Source of the DNA: Saltatorellus ferox
GTDB lineage: Bacteria; Planctomycetota; UBA1135; GCA-002686595
NCBI GenBank assembly: GCA_007751475.1
Contig: CP036434.1
Location: 6,763,524-6,827,523 of the forward strand
DNA: 64,000 bases
Direction of reading: 5' to 3'
Each line of letters begins with the position of its first letter. The stretch's first letter is position 1. Made by a program: the position numbers and the translations under genes. Under the pieces are notes generated by a model. It was not told the origin of the DNA. It was given only the letters and a program-made list of their open reading frames with translations, and did not search any database. This document shows positions 17,269 to 27,002 of this stretch, piece after piece.

Positions 17269-18351
17269 CTACCTGTGAACGGTCTGGATGCCCTCGCCCG
17301 TTAGCTCGAGCGGAAAGCGGTCGACCTCGCCGTTCTCGCCGAGGAGCACGACCTCGTAGCTCCCTTCGCCTGCGAACAGAACCGGCGTGCTTCCGCCCTC
17401 GAGGATGACCTCCCCCAGACAGATGATGCTGCCTTCCCCGTAGCGCCGATACATCAGCGCCTGGGAGCCATCCGACACCTCGAGCCCCATGCTGAGTGCT
17501 GCTCCAGGCGGCCCTCCCTCCGACCACTCGATTCGAAACTCGGCATTGCGCGTCAGCTGAATGTCGACCTCGGCTGGGTCCTCGAAGTCGGAGAGGGCAC
17601 GGTGGTAAACCTGAAATTCGAGGCCGCGATAGGCCCGCAACTGAACATCCAGGAGCGCCATCGAGGGAAAGGAGAAGACTCCGAGCTCGTCCGTCCTCGC
17701 CGACGCTCCATGGAGTTCGTTCGCCTCCCGGTTGTAGTGATCCTCCTCCGCGCCGAAGGCTCGACTCGCGTGGACAACCACGTCGCGCAGTGGGTCCCCC
17801 CGCTGATCCGTGACGCGCCCCCTGAGCCGACCCGAGCCTTGCTCCCTGTCGATGACGATCTCCACGGCGCTCTGCCCCGCCTCCACGGACACCTCGGTTC
17901 CCCAAAGCCGATCGGGTTCATGGGCCAGAACGCGGTACGCGCGCGACTGCAGCCCATCGATGCGGAACGCGCCATCTTTCGACGTCGTGTACGTTGCGGT
18001 ACCGGCGGCCGATGCCATGTCCTCCACGCGCTTCATCCTACTTGTGCCGGAACCAAGTTCACCCACGGCGCCGAAGGCCTCGCCGTCGAGTACGCCCACG
18101 TGCATCCCGGCGAGTGGCGCTCCGGTCTCGTCTACCACGCGCCCGCGAATCTCCAGTGCACGGGGCCCCAGCACCAGGACCAGCTCCTCCGGCCAGACCC
18201 CGTCCGGTCCTTTCTCGGCTCGCGCGGAAACGAAGCCAGGAAGGACCGCGTGGACGCTGTTCTCGCCGCCGCCGAGCGCAATCTCGAACGCGCCCGTCCC
18301 ATCCGCCACCCGTGGCGGTACTGAACCCGACCCAAAGCCGCCACGTTTCAA
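17269..18351 (-). pseudogene. 5'-truncated carboxypeptidase-regulatory-like protein
   Basis: The open frame (360 codons) contains regulatory-like beta domains (GRVVDETGAPLAGMHVGV, GRVTDQRGDPLRDVVVHA) but begins in the middle of one. Its first ~13 codons (KRGGFGSGSVPP) are just the translated arm of the inverted repeat at 18314-18410. There is no signal peptide, anchor or ribosome site. It most likely lost its N-terminal part, which in related genes here is a membrane anchor or a sigma-factor module. It lies immediately downstream of the sigma-fusion gene and may be a broken paralog of it. Expression by read-through is possible but unsupported. Confidence 0.6.
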
Positions 18352-18410
18352 GTCCGAGGGGACACCCCTGAAACCGAACGTGGCGGCTTTGGGTCGGGTT
18401 CGGTACCGCC
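18314..18410. repeat. Long hairpin of the GGCGGTACCGAACC repeat family
   Basis: Arms at 18314-18345 and 18379-18410 are inverted copies (GGCGGTACTGAACCCGACCC... and its reverse) with one or two differences. The loop also pairs partly (AGGGG/CCCCT). It sits between the stop of the sigma-fusion gene and the truncated neighbour. The same arm sequence recurs at 14558-14590 and 49591-49750. Confidence 0.85.
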
Positions 18411-18456
18411 GCGTTTCGTCCCGCCAGGAACGTCGATCTGCCTTTGGCGTACCTGC

Positions 18457-21177
18457 TCAGTACGTCAGCGTCAGCTCCGTCGTTCCCTCCGGGAACTCCA
18501 CCAGGTGTCGCGCGAGCGGATGGCCCGCGTCGATCTGGGCCTCGGTGCCGATCCAGACCTCGTGGGCTCCTGGTGGGATCTTGTCGACCCAAATGCGGCC
18601 TTGCCAGCCTGAGTACACGAAGGTGGTCGAGCTGATCCCTTCGGAGTCGACCGGGATCCGGTCGCCATCCTCGCTGCAGATGGCGACGCCGATCCGATGG
18701 AAGGCCGTCAGGTCCAGCACTCCGGATGGCCTGGACGGTGCGATGCGCCCCACCCATCGAGCAGTCCTCCCCTTCGGCAACACCAGCTCGACGGAGTGAT
18801 TCCCCGGTTGAACCTCGACCCAATCAGACGCCATCGCGTCCGTCGTGATGCCACGGGAGCCTCCGTTGAATTCCTCCCAGTACTCACCTCTCACGTGAAA
18901 GCGATAGAGCCCAGGAGCGATCGAACCGTTGACCACAGCGCCCCGCGCGCTGCGGTATGTCTGGCGCGTTCGCATGCGACCGTTTCCATCGCTTTCGTAC
19001 GGTGTCACTCCGACAGCTAACTGAAAGGCATCTGCAGTCATCGCGCGTGCGACCGCCGAAGCCTCCAGATCCTCCTCCGCAACCGTCCACCAGACCTCTG
19101 ACCTCGTCAGCTCCCGCCCTTCCATCAACAGCAGAAACTCCACGTGCGCCGCGAGTGGCTCGGTCAGCGTGAGGGTGAGCGGCTCCATGCCCGGCCTCAC
19201 CGCTCCGAACTCCGTTCGCTCGTACTCCCGGCTCTCCACGGAGACCGCATGGGACCCCGGGGAGAGTGACCGGATCCGGAAGGACCCGTCCTTGTCGGTG
19301 GGGACGCGCTTGGGCTGGGCCTCCGGATCCGCCAGGTTCCTGAATTCGACGATGGCACGATGGACGGGTCCCTCCGGTCCATGGACCACCCCGTGCAGGG
19401 ACGAGGGCCGAAGCTGCAGGGTGACCTCTCGGGCGGAGCGACCGCTGAGCGTGAGATGGGCCTCTGCGGTGAGTATCTGCCATGCTTCTGTCTTATCTCG
19501 AAGCGAAGCCTGGACGGTCAGTGGTTCTTCGGTGCGGACGGAGATCACGCGCCGCGCGCGCTCGTTCTCCGGTTCGGACGGGAGCGCCGCCGGTCCGCCG
19601 AACATCTCCGTGGAGTCCCTGCGTCCGCGGTATTGCACCTTCGCTTCCGGACAAGGCTCCCCGTCCGGCCCCAGGACATTCACCCGAACCTCCACGTCGG
19701 TGGCGATCACCACGTCCACGGAAGCGGTGCCTTCTGCGCCCGCGAGGATCGGGGGCCCGTCCGGCGAATCTTGAAACGTCAGCCCCGTCCCATTCGCCCA
19801 TCGATCGATCTCGCCCCCGGGGACCGAAACGGTCAAGGGAACGCCGCTCGGCACGTCCATGGAGATCGGCTCTCCGGTGGACTTGCCCACCACGTTCCCT
19901 TGATCGGAGAGCCACGCATCCCCCACGTTCGCGCCGTAGGGATTGATGCGAACCGCGTAGTCCATCCCCCTCACCGGACTACCATCCGCGTAGGTCACCC
20001 GGAGTTCGAGCTTCCCCTTGGGCGCCATCAGGAACGTGGCGCTCTTGAAGGAACCCGTGAGGTCGCGCGTCGGTCGAGGCCGAGTCAGTGGGACCCAGTC
20101 CAGGTATTCAACTCTCGCCTTCGTGATCCCGCGCGCAGGGCCCAGATGGAAGTACCCGAGGGAGTCCGTGGTCGCTTCCAGCGGTCGGCTAACGTCACCG
20201 TCCTTGTCTTCGGCCCGCACTACAGCGCCCGCGAGCGGCCTGCCCTGGAAGTCGCGAACGAAGCCCGTCCATGGCCTCGGTTCGATCGTGCGAGCGACGC
20301 TCGACGTCCCCACGGGTAGCTCTGCCGAGATCGGATCTCCTTGCCTGACGGCAGGCGCCGCCGTAGGTGAAAGTGACTTGCCCGGTGCTTCCATGGCTGT
20401 CTCGATCGACTCGCGCATCGGACCGAGCGCAGTGGCCACGAGCTTTGGCTCGCTCAGCCGTTCCGGAGTCGCCTGGACGACCGCCGGATCCGAGTCCGGG
20501 CTATCACGAAGCCCGAAGACGCCCAGCGCAACCAGCGCTCCCGCCGTGGCGACCACGCCGACCAGCGCGCCACTCGACTCCGCCCACCCGGTACCCGCCG
20601 CCGCCTTCGCCGCGCCCGCGGCGCCCGCGTGAACACTGACCGTTCCCCCACCCAGAGCCACCGCCGCGCCGAGCCACGCGTTTCGGCCGCCCGGGTCCTC
20701 TGCGTCCAGGCGGGCGCGCATCTCCCTCAGCGCCCGCGCCAGCCGCGTTTTGATCGTCGCCAGGGACTGGCCGCTGGCTTCGGCGATCTGCGCCGGCTTC
20801 AGGTGCTCGTAGTAGCGCTGGAACAGCACGTCCCGGTAGATCGGATCTAGATCGCGCACGTGGGACAGGAGGCGCTTCCCCAGCTCGATCTCCGCGAGCT
20901 GATCCACCGTGGACGGCCCCCCCTGGGGAGGCCGCGCCGCCAGCGTCTCGCGCTCCGCCCGCCGGGCATCGCCGCGCCGCGACCGCGTGAGGCTGCGCCC
21001 CACGACCTTCGCCAGCCACGACCTCGGCTCGTCGATCGAACCGGGCGGGCGCTGGATCGCGGCGGTCATGGCCTCCTGGGCCGCCGCCTCCGGATCGTCG
21101 CCGGGTCGGCTCAGGGATCGGGCGAGACGCGACACGAAGTCGGCGTGCTGGGTCAGGTCGTCGTGAAGTGAGTGCAT
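18457..21177 (-). CDS. ECF-type sigma factor fused via a membrane segment to large extracytoplasmic beta domains
   Basis: 906 residues. Residues 1-160 are an ECF sigma module: a region-2-like helical part (residues 10-70) and a clear sigma-4 HTH (DPIYRDVLFQRYYEHLKPAQIAEASGQSLATIKTRLARALREM split over 111-153). An Ala/Gly-rich linker leads to one hydrophobic segment (~203-223, LVGVVATAGALVALGVF). The rest is regulatory-like beta domains (GFVRDFQGRPLAGAVVRAED, then SLHGVVHGPEGPVHRAIVEF) with PGSHAVSV, GLYRFHV and PGAHEVWIG strands. The predicted topology is sigma domain inside and sensor-like domains outside. Fusions of ECF sigma factors to C-terminal extensions are known in planctomycetes. No anti-sigma gene is adjacent. 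The start is the first ATG; no strong ribosome site is seen. Confidence 0.85.
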   Translation of the reverse strand: MHSLHDDLTQHADFVSRLARSLSRPGDDPEAAAQEAMTAAIQRPPGSIDEPRSWLAKVVGRSLTRSRRGDARRAERETLAARPPQGGPSTVDQLAEIELGKRLLSHVRDLDPIYRDVLFQRYYEHLKPAQIAEASGQSLATIKTRLARALREMRARLDAEDPGGRNAWLGAAVALGGGTVSVHAGAAGAAKAAAGTGWAESSGALVGVVATAGALVALGVFGLRDSPDSDPAVVQATPERLSEPKLVATALGPMRESIETAMEAPGKSLSPTAAPAVRQGDPISAELPVGTSSVARTIEPRPWTGFVRDFQGRPLAGAVVRAEDKDGDVSRPLEATTDSLGYFHLGPARGITKARVEYLDWVPLTRPRPTRDLTGSFKSATFLMAPKGKLELRVTYADGSPVRGMDYAVRINPYGANVGDAWLSDQGNVVGKSTGEPISMDVPSGVPLTVSVPGGEIDRWANGTGLTFQDSPDGPPILAGAEGTASVDVVIATDVEVRVNVLGPDGEPCPEAKVQYRGRRDSTEMFGGPAALPSEPENERARRVISVRTEEPLTVQASLRDKTEAWQILTAEAHLTLSGRSAREVTLQLRPSSLHGVVHGPEGPVHRAIVEFRNLADPEAQPKRVPTDKDGSFRIRSLSPGSHAVSVESREYERTEFGAVRPGMEPLTLTLTEPLAAHVEFLLLMEGRELTRSEVWWTVAEEDLEASAVARAMTADAFQLAVGVTPYESDGNGRMRTRQTYRSARGAVVNGSIAPGLYRFHVRGEYWEEFNGGSRGITTDAMASDWVEVQPGNHSVELVLPKGRTARWVGRIAPSRPSGVLDLTAFHRIGVAICSEDGDRIPVDSEGISSTTFVYSGWQGRIWVDKIPPGAHEVWIGTEAQIDAGHPLARHLVEFPEGTTELTLTY

Positions 21178-21335
21178 GTGGATCCGAGAGAGACAAGTTC
21201 CAGGGCGTTCACTGCACGACTGCCCGCGCTCACCGGAACGATGTCAGCGATCTTCGGAAAGTCCCGACCCAGGAGGCAGCGCGGCCCGGCCGCTGCGGCA
21301 CGAGTCGGCCGATGCCCGCGCTCGCCCCATGCACT

Positions 21336-22802
21336 TCATCGCGGCCCCAGGTCGTCCGCGACCACGAGTTCACCGGCTCCGAAGTCATGGGGCGCAAACG
21401 CCTCGATCGGATCCGCCTCCAGGGACACGTCGCCCTCCAGCTTGAAGCTCAGACGATAGCGCGTCGGCGCCAGTCCAGGGATCTCGAAGCGGCCGGACCA
21501 GCGCCCGCCCGCGCCCTCGGTCCACGCGACCTGGGCCGTGCCGCTCGGGTAGGGAACCGACGTGTCGGTGAGCAGCTGCACCGGCCGCGCGATCACGCGC
21601 ACTCGACCGTGATAGTGGCCGGTTCGACTGCTGAGCGCGCCACCGATGGCGCCGAGCTGGAGCTTGGCCATCTCCTCGCTGCGGAACTTCCTGCGCTGCC
21701 AGGTGAGGATCTTCTCCGCCGTCTGCCTGGCGAAGAGGCTTCGCACGGTATCGGGGTCCGTCTCGACGAACTCCTGGAACACACAGGGGATCGCCGCCTC
21801 GTCCCAGAGCGGCACGGTCGCCACCTCGGTCTCCGCAAGGAGAAGACGGTGCTCCTCGAACCGGATGAGACGTACCTTCCTTCCCGGGACCTCCTGGCGA
21901 ATTCCGGCCTTGGCCCAGTCGTTCGATTCTGCCCGGCTGTGAGTCCTCTCGATCTCGATCGCAAGGTGCGAAAGGGTCGAGTTCTTCAGCCAGTCCGGCT
22001 CGTCGAAGACGAACCTGGCTGGCGTGACCGCGACCGCTGGCTCCAGAGTGCCATCGGCGGACGCGAGCGTCGCCTCCATGCCGTCCTTCGACATCCACTC
22101 GATCCCGCGAAGCTCGAGAGCGACGAAGCACTTGACGCTGATGTTCCAGGCGTCGGCAGACGCTGGGTCTCCGCTGTGCGGAACTTTCCGGATGCGCTGC
22201 AGCTTGACCTCGCGCGGATAGAAGAAGTGGGTGTCATCGACCGATACGCCCTTCGCCAGATCCTCTGCGGAGACGCCCTGCTCCAGGTGAAACTGCGCCT
22301 GGCGATCGGCGTATCGAAGCGTGACGGGCCCCCTGAGCAAGAGTCCCTTCGTCCGCAGCACCCCTTCCTCGTCCGTCGTGCCCGGGACCATCACGTCTCT
22401 GCTGTCCGTCACGAAGCACGGCGCGTTCCCGAGCGGCTCCTTCGTCCAACGATCGAGCAGCACCGCGTGGACCGGCACCAGATCTGACGGGTCGAAAGGG
22501 GCGGCCTCTGCTTCGGTCTCGCCGGGCGGCGGCAGCGTCTCGCCGTCGGGCAGCCGCTGCGCCACCGAGACCTCGACCAGTGGCCCCTCCTGGACCACTT
22601 CCGCGAACGCAGGAGACGCCTCGGACGCGGCGATCGGAACGACCGCAGTCTCCCGCGAAGCGCTGAGCCGCTCCATGACGAAGAGCGTGATCAGGAACGA
22701 CAGGACCCCGAGCACGAGGCGTGCGGCGCGCCAGACACGGCTGCCCTTGAAGGGGTGTTCTGCGTTGAATCCGTCCATCATCCCCGCGGGAATGCGATCC
22801 AT
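21336..22802 (-). CDS. Membrane-anchored hypothetical protein
   Basis: About 488 residues from the ATG at 22802 (ATGs at 22781/22778 are alternatives). One N-terminal transmembrane helix (ARLVLGVLSFLITLFVM) is followed by an acidic/Pro linker and a long region ending in beta-rich sequence (GRWSGRFEIPGLAPTRYRLSF). I recognise no catalytic motif. It is encoded upstream of the sigma-fusion gene on the same strand, 158 bp away, and shares with it the pattern of a single anchor plus extracytoplasmic beta-rich mass, so a functional link is possible but unproven. Confidence 0.75.
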   Translation of the reverse strand: MDRIPAGMMDGFNAEHPFKGSRVWRAARLVLGVLSFLITLFVMERLSASRETAVVPIAASEASPAFAEVVQEGPLVEVSVAQRLPDGETLPPPGETEAEAAPFDPSDLVPVHAVLLDRWTKEPLGNAPCFVTDSRDVMVPGTTDEEGVLRTKGLLLRGPVTLRYADRQAQFHLEQGVSAEDLAKGVSVDDTHFFYPREVKLQRIRKVPHSGDPASADAWNISVKCFVALELRGIEWMSKDGMEATLASADGTLEPAVAVTPARFVFDEPDWLKNSTLSHLAIEIERTHSRAESNDWAKAGIRQEVPGRKVRLIRFEEHRLLLAETEVATVPLWDEAAIPCVFQEFVETDPDTVRSLFARQTAEKILTWQRRKFRSEEMAKLQLGAIGGALSSRTGHYHGRVRVIARPVQLLTDTSVPYPSGTAQVAWTEGAGGRWSGRFEIPGLAPTRYRLSFKLEGDVSLEADPIEAFAPHDFGAGELVVADDLGPR

Positions 22803-22900
22803 CCGCGCGCCGCGGCTCAATGTAAAGCCAATATGCCCCGGGCGCGAAATTCTGCCCAGGTTCCGTGCCACACCGGCCCCAAAGGGGCTCTCCTTGTGGC

Positions 22901-24430
22901 ATGTGCTACCGCGCCCTCAGAACCCTCCTGGCCCGACTGCCTCTCCCGCGCGCCGGTGCTGCAGCGGTCGCGCTGTCCATCGCCAGCACCGCCGCCTTCG
23001 CCGCCCAGGCCACCCGCACCACGCCCCTGCCGCAAGCCGCCCCGGCCACGCCGCAGTACACCGACCCGGCCCTGAACTTCCTCGCCCCCTACGGGCTGAT
23101 GAACTTCCCGCGGCAGACCGTCCGCGCGCTCCAGGTCTTCCTCGACGCCCAGGCCCGCTACGACGCAGGCGACTACCTCGGCGCTCGGTCCGTGCTCCAG
23201 GGACTCTGGGCCGAGTACCCGATCGGCGCGCCGAGCTGGGGCTCGCTCCCGACGAAGCCCTTCGGCCTGAACATCGGCTCGCCGTCCTGCTACTACGGCC
23301 TGCGGATGCTGAGCGACATGACCGACTGGCGCGTCGCGGGCACCCAGCCGGGCGTCGGTCTCCAGCCGCGCACCGTGCGCCTCACGGTCCTGCTCGTCGG
23401 CCAGAGCCACGGTATCGAGCCCCAGAACAACCAGGACCTGCAGAGCGGCACGGGCATCCCGGTCGTGCACACGCTGGACCCGCGCATCGAAGCGGGAGGC
23501 GCCTGGCGCGTCCAAGAATCCCTGAAGCTCTTCTGCGAGTACGTCTTCGCCGCCAGCCAGGGCCTGCTCGAGGTCGACACGCATATCCTGCCCCTGCCGA
23601 CCGTGGACCTCGAGGTTCGTGCCAGCACCAACCCCACCTACGCTGGACTCACGAACCCTGGCGACGTCTGGGCCCACGTCTCCGATCAGGACAAGGCCGA
23701 AACGGACTGGTGGTGGATCCTGTATCCCTCGCACGTTCCGGAGCAGTACCCAGCCTTCACGACCCGCGAGTTCATCACGGGCGGCATGGGCACCGGCCCG
23801 GACAACCAGTCGCCGTTGTTCATCATCGACGACCGCTGGCTCCTGCGCAAACCGCCCCACCTCGGCAGCGGCGACATGTCGAGAATCGAGCGCCAGGCCT
23901 ACCTGCCCCAGTGGCTCCAGCACGAGTTCTTCCACCACCTCTTTCGCAGCTACTCCGAGTTCGACCTGGAAGAGTCGTCGCACCAATGGTTCAACCTCAG
24001 CACGTGGCCCTCGGACTTCGTCGGCCGCTACGAGGCCGACTACTTCCACGAGGCGATGTACAAGCGCTTCCAGACGGCGACACCCGCGCTGCACGCGAAG
24101 ATGCGCTACGCGACGCCGCCGGGCACCTGGAGCCAGATCACGATCCAAGATGTCCTCGGCACGTACCACCGCGAACCGTTCGAGAACGCGTGGCACGTCG
24201 GCGACATCGTCGCGAGCCCGACCCTCCGCTGGCGCAACACGGCGGGCGTGCGCTGGAATCTCCAGGAGGACCTCGCCCACGGCAATCTGCTGACGGGGCC
24301 CGATTGCCCGTACTTCAACCTGGAGAGCGGCAAGCAGTTTCGCATCGTGATGGACCGCGACCAGAACGGTGATCTTCTGAACACGATCCGAGGCTTCGCT
24401 TTCACCGGTGAGCTTTACGAGCGTCAGTAA
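22901..24430 (+). CDS. Secreted HExxH protein, putative zinc metallopeptidase
   Basis: 509 residues from the ATG at 22901, which gives a signal peptide (LARLPLPRAGAAAVALSIASTAAFAAQ). The motif H341-E342-FF-H345 in the context WLQHEFFHHLF is the classical zinc-binding signature, and Glu-rich helices follow (YEADYFHEAMYKRF) that could supply the third ligand. Elsewhere the sequence is not assignable to a named peptidase family. Divergent from the 21336-22802 gene across 98 bp and convergent with the RR-EAL gene. Peptidase activity is an inference from the motif alone. Confidence 0.75.
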   Translation: MCYRALRTLLARLPLPRAGAAAVALSIASTAAFAAQATRTTPLPQAAPATPQYTDPALNFLAPYGLMNFPRQTVRALQVFLDAQARYDAGDYLGARSVLQGLWAEYPIGAPSWGSLPTKPFGLNIGSPSCYYGLRMLSDMTDWRVAGTQPGVGLQPRTVRLTVLLVGQSHGIEPQNNQDLQSGTGIPVVHTLDPRIEAGGAWRVQESLKLFCEYVFAASQGLLEVDTHILPLPTVDLEVRASTNPTYAGLTNPGDVWAHVSDQDKAETDWWWILYPSHVPEQYPAFTTREFITGGMGTGPDNQSPLFIIDDRWLLRKPPHLGSGDMSRIERQAYLPQWLQHEFFHHLFRSYSEFDLEESSHQWFNLSTWPSDFVGRYEADYFHEAMYKRFQTATPALHAKMRYATPPGTWSQITIQDVLGTYHREPFENAWHVGDIVASPTLRWRNTAGVRWNLQEDLAHGNLLTGPDCPYFNLESGKQFRIVMDRDQNGDLLNTIRGFAFTGELYERQ

Positions 24431-24505
24431 GTCGCTCGGCCTCTGCTGCCGTCGCAGCGGGAGCCAGGTCTCGTCTTGCGGCGGAACACGGCGCTCAGTG
24501 CGACC

Positions 24506-25675
24506 TCAGGCAGCGCTTCGGACGGCCCCGTCGACGAAGCCGCGCTGGGGTCTTCCGAGCAAGAAGCCCTGAAAGAGGTCGCAGCCGAGCTCCTTCGCCG
24601 TCTGGAACTCCTCGCTCGTCTCGATCCCCTCGGCGACGGAGCGGATGCCCAGGGCGGAGCACAGGCTCGTCATCGCCCGGATGACCGCCTGCTTCGTGGG
24701 CGACCGATCCACGTTCCGGATCAGCTCCATGTCGAACTTGACGACGGACGGGCTCAGAAGGGAGAAGGTGTTGAGTCCGGAGTAGCCAGCGCCGAGGTCG
24801 TCGACGGCGATCACGTATCCCATCTCGGCGAGCCGCTCGAGCGACCCGAGGAGGTTCTCCGCCGCGCTGAGCGAGCTTCTCTCGGTGATCTCGATGATGA
24901 CGCGGTCCGCGTGGCGGGCCAGCGGCGAGGAGTCGAGGTAGAGCGAAGCGTCGTCGAGGTGATCCGGGTTCACGTTGACGAGGATCTTGGCGTTCTGTGG
25001 CGCGGACGGAATCTCCAGCGCCACCTGGTCCCGGATGCGTGCGCCCAGTTCCTGCGAGCGCCCGAGGAGCGTGGCGATATCGAAGAACTGGTCCGGCCCC
25101 TTCACCTCGGTCGACTCGGTGCGCACGAGCGCTTCGTAGCCGAAGACTTCACCGGACCGCGCGAAGACCGGCTGGAAGCTCATCCAGAGCCGGTCCATCG
25201 CGTCCTCGAACGTGCTGACGATGTCGGGAACCGTGAGAGACTTCAGGTTCTCCGTCGAGCGAGCCCGGGACTCCAGCTCCTCCTGCTTGGCGAGAAGCTC
25301 CTCGATCGTCGCTTTCACCTCGGAGGGCGGACAGGGCTTCAACAGGAAGCGGTGGACCTCCGCCGCGTTGATCGAGTGCACGACGCGCTCCAGGCTGGCC
25401 TGGCCAGAGAGCGTGACGCGGAGCGTGTCGGGGTACTTCAGCTTGATGATCGTCAGAAGATCGCTCCCCTGCATGCCCGGCATGCGCTCGTCCGAGACGA
25501 CCACGTCGAACGGCTGTTCACGGCACAGCGCCAGAGCGTCGTCGCCCGAATCCGCCGTCTCGATGGCCCAGCCACTCTTCCGCAGTCCGACCTTCATCGC
25601 GCGCGTGACCTCGGGCTCGTCATCTACCAGCAGTACGCGGATGGTCCTGTCCTCTCGGCTATCGGTTCTCTTCAA
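24506..25675 (-). CDS. Response regulator with EAL cyclic-di-GMP phosphodiesterase domain
   Basis: 389 residues. The receiver domain (~12-125) has acidic D18/D19, phosphoacceptor D62 (VVSDERMPGM) and K113 (LLKPC). The EAL domain follows (~165-385) with the residues needed for catalysis visible: GYEALVR, VNVNPDHL, IIEITERS, VDDLGAGYS, VKFDMELI, AEGIET and QGFLLGRP. It should therefore be an active phosphodiesterase hydrolysing cyclic-di-GMP, switched by phosphorylation. The start is TTG with AGGA 9 nt upstream. It is the last gene of the H-NOX / kinase / RR-HDOD / RR-EAL series, 94 bp after the HDOD gene. Confidence 0.93.
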   Translation of the reverse strand: MKRTDSREDRTIRVLLVDDEPEVTRAMKVGLRKSGWAIETADSGDDALALCREQPFDVVVSDERMPGMQGSDLLTIIKLKYPDTLRVTLSGQASLERVVHSINAAEVHRFLLKPCPPSEVKATIEELLAKQEELESRARSTENLKSLTVPDIVSTFEDAMDRLWMSFQPVFARSGEVFGYEALVRTESTEVKGPDQFFDIATLLGRSQELGARIRDQVALEIPSAPQNAKILVNVNPDHLDDASLYLDSSPLARHADRVIIEITERSSLSAAENLLGSLERLAEMGYVIAVDDLGAGYSGLNTFSLLSPSVVKFDMELIRNVDRSPTKQAVIRAMTSLCSALGIRSVAEGIETSEEFQTAKELGCDLFQGFLLGRPQRGFVDGAVRSAA

Positions 25676-25769
25676 GGGTCATTTTCCTGGCTGGATATCA
25701 GCTCAACTCGTCCACTCGTTCCGCATCATCCATGGTCAGGACGTCCGGCTCGTCTCGGCCCATCAGCCG

Positions 25770-27002
25770 TCAGGTAGCTTCCGCACCGGCTCTCTCGATC
25801 ATCAACGCACGGCGCGCCAGAGCGGAGAGTCGCGACAAGGTCTCGCCGTCGAGGTAGGCCGACGCTCCCTCGGAGAAGCGCGGTCCATCCTCCGAATACG
25901 CACCATCCTGCTCTTTCGCCACTTCATGACTGACGATCGTATGCGCGATGTGGACGGCCACGGCCGCCTCCATCCCGGTGAACAGGTGCGGATCGGGATC
26001 ATGCTGAAAGGCCACCGCTTCGACCAGTTCGTGCGGTAGACCCCAGACCGCGAGGAGCGCAGCGCCGACGTCGGCGTGCGTCGCGCCGAAGAGCCGCATC
26101 TCCACGTCGGACCATTGGTCGTGGGGCAGGCCCACGCACTCCGCGATGTAGCTCGCTCCCAGTTCGGGAGTCTGGGCCAGCACGAGCTGTCCGATGTGAT
26201 GGAGGAGCCCGGCAGAAGCCGCCGTGTGGGCGGCGGGTCCGCGCCCCAAGAGATCGCTCGCCACCGCCGAAGTCGCGTTTGCCTCTTTCAAGAACTGATC
26301 CATCGGGAAGGCCTGCTCCGAAGGCTCCAGCTGGCTGATGACCTCAGCCGCCAGCACCAGCTGGGAGATGGTCGCGAATCCGAGGAAGGTGACTGCCTCG
26401 CGGATACTCTCGATGGTGCGCGGAATCCCGAAGAACGCGGAGTTCGAGAGCTGCAGGACGCGCGCGCTGACGCACGGCTGATGCTCGATGATGTCCGAGA
26501 TCGATTCGATCGACGCGTCGTCGTTCGAGAGGAGAGCCGTGAGCTCGAGGTAGACGCTCGGGAGAATCGGGAGTCGATTCGTGGACGTCACCATCGCGTG
26601 CGCAGCGCCGGACTGCGTCACCTCCCGGGTCTTCAGGGAGCGTTCGATGACGCGAACGAGATCGTCTCTTTCGGTGGGCTTCGCCAGCCATTGATGGGCG
26701 AAGGGGATCGCGCGGACGGTGATTTCGTCCTCGGCCTCGCCGGACAGCACGATCCTCACGGACCTTGGCAAGAGTTCGCTCGCCTTCCTGAGAAACTCCG
26801 CACCGTTCATCCCGGGCATGCGCATGTCGGAGACGATCAGCTCGGCCGGACTTTGCTCGAGCGAAGCCAGCGCCTCGGCGCCGGAGGTCACGAAGCGCAT
26901 GTCCCAGCGACCGCGCTCGCGCCGAAGCGCGCAGCGAAGCGAGTGCAAGACGTCCTCCTCGTCATCAAGGAACAGGATGCGTTGTTTCTCAGGCTGCGTC
27001 AT
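25770..27002 (-). CDS. Response regulator with HDOD domain
   Basis: 410 residues. The receiver domain has D13/D14 and phosphoacceptor D59 (IVSDMRMPGM) and KP near residue 108. The output is an HDOD domain (~140-340: LPILPSVYLELTALL, ILQL-type SARVLQLSNSAFFG, AVTFLGF, AGLLHHIGQLVL, THADVGAALLAVWGLP). HDOD domains are relatives of HD phosphohydrolases that usually lack activity and act in signalling scaffolds. The start ATG lies inside the last codons of the kinase gene (14-nt overlap), which suggests translational coupling. It probably receives phosphate from that kinase alongside the EAL regulator. Confidence 0.92.
   Translation of the reverse strand: MTQPEKQRILFLDDEEDVLHSLRCALRRERGRWDMRFVTSGAEALASLEQSPAELIVSDMRMPGMNGAEFLRKASELLPRSVRIVLSGEAEDEITVRAIPFAHQWLAKPTERDDLVRVIERSLKTREVTQSGAAHAMVTSTNRLPILPSVYLELTALLSNDDASIESISDIIEHQPCVSARVLQLSNSAFFGIPRTIESIREAVTFLGFATISQLVLAAEVISQLEPSEQAFPMDQFLKEANATSAVASDLLGRGPAAHTAASAGLLHHIGQLVLAQTPELGASYIAECVGLPHDQWSDVEMRLFGATHADVGAALLAVWGLPHELVEAVAFQHDPDPHLFTGMEAAVAVHIAHTIVSHEVAKEQDGAYSEDGPRFSEGASAYLDGETLSRLSALARRALMIERAGAEAT

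Noticed and set aside
22321..24372. 683-codon open frame spanning two opposite genes
   Set aside because: Crosses the divergent promoter region of two well-supported genes and lacks any domain.
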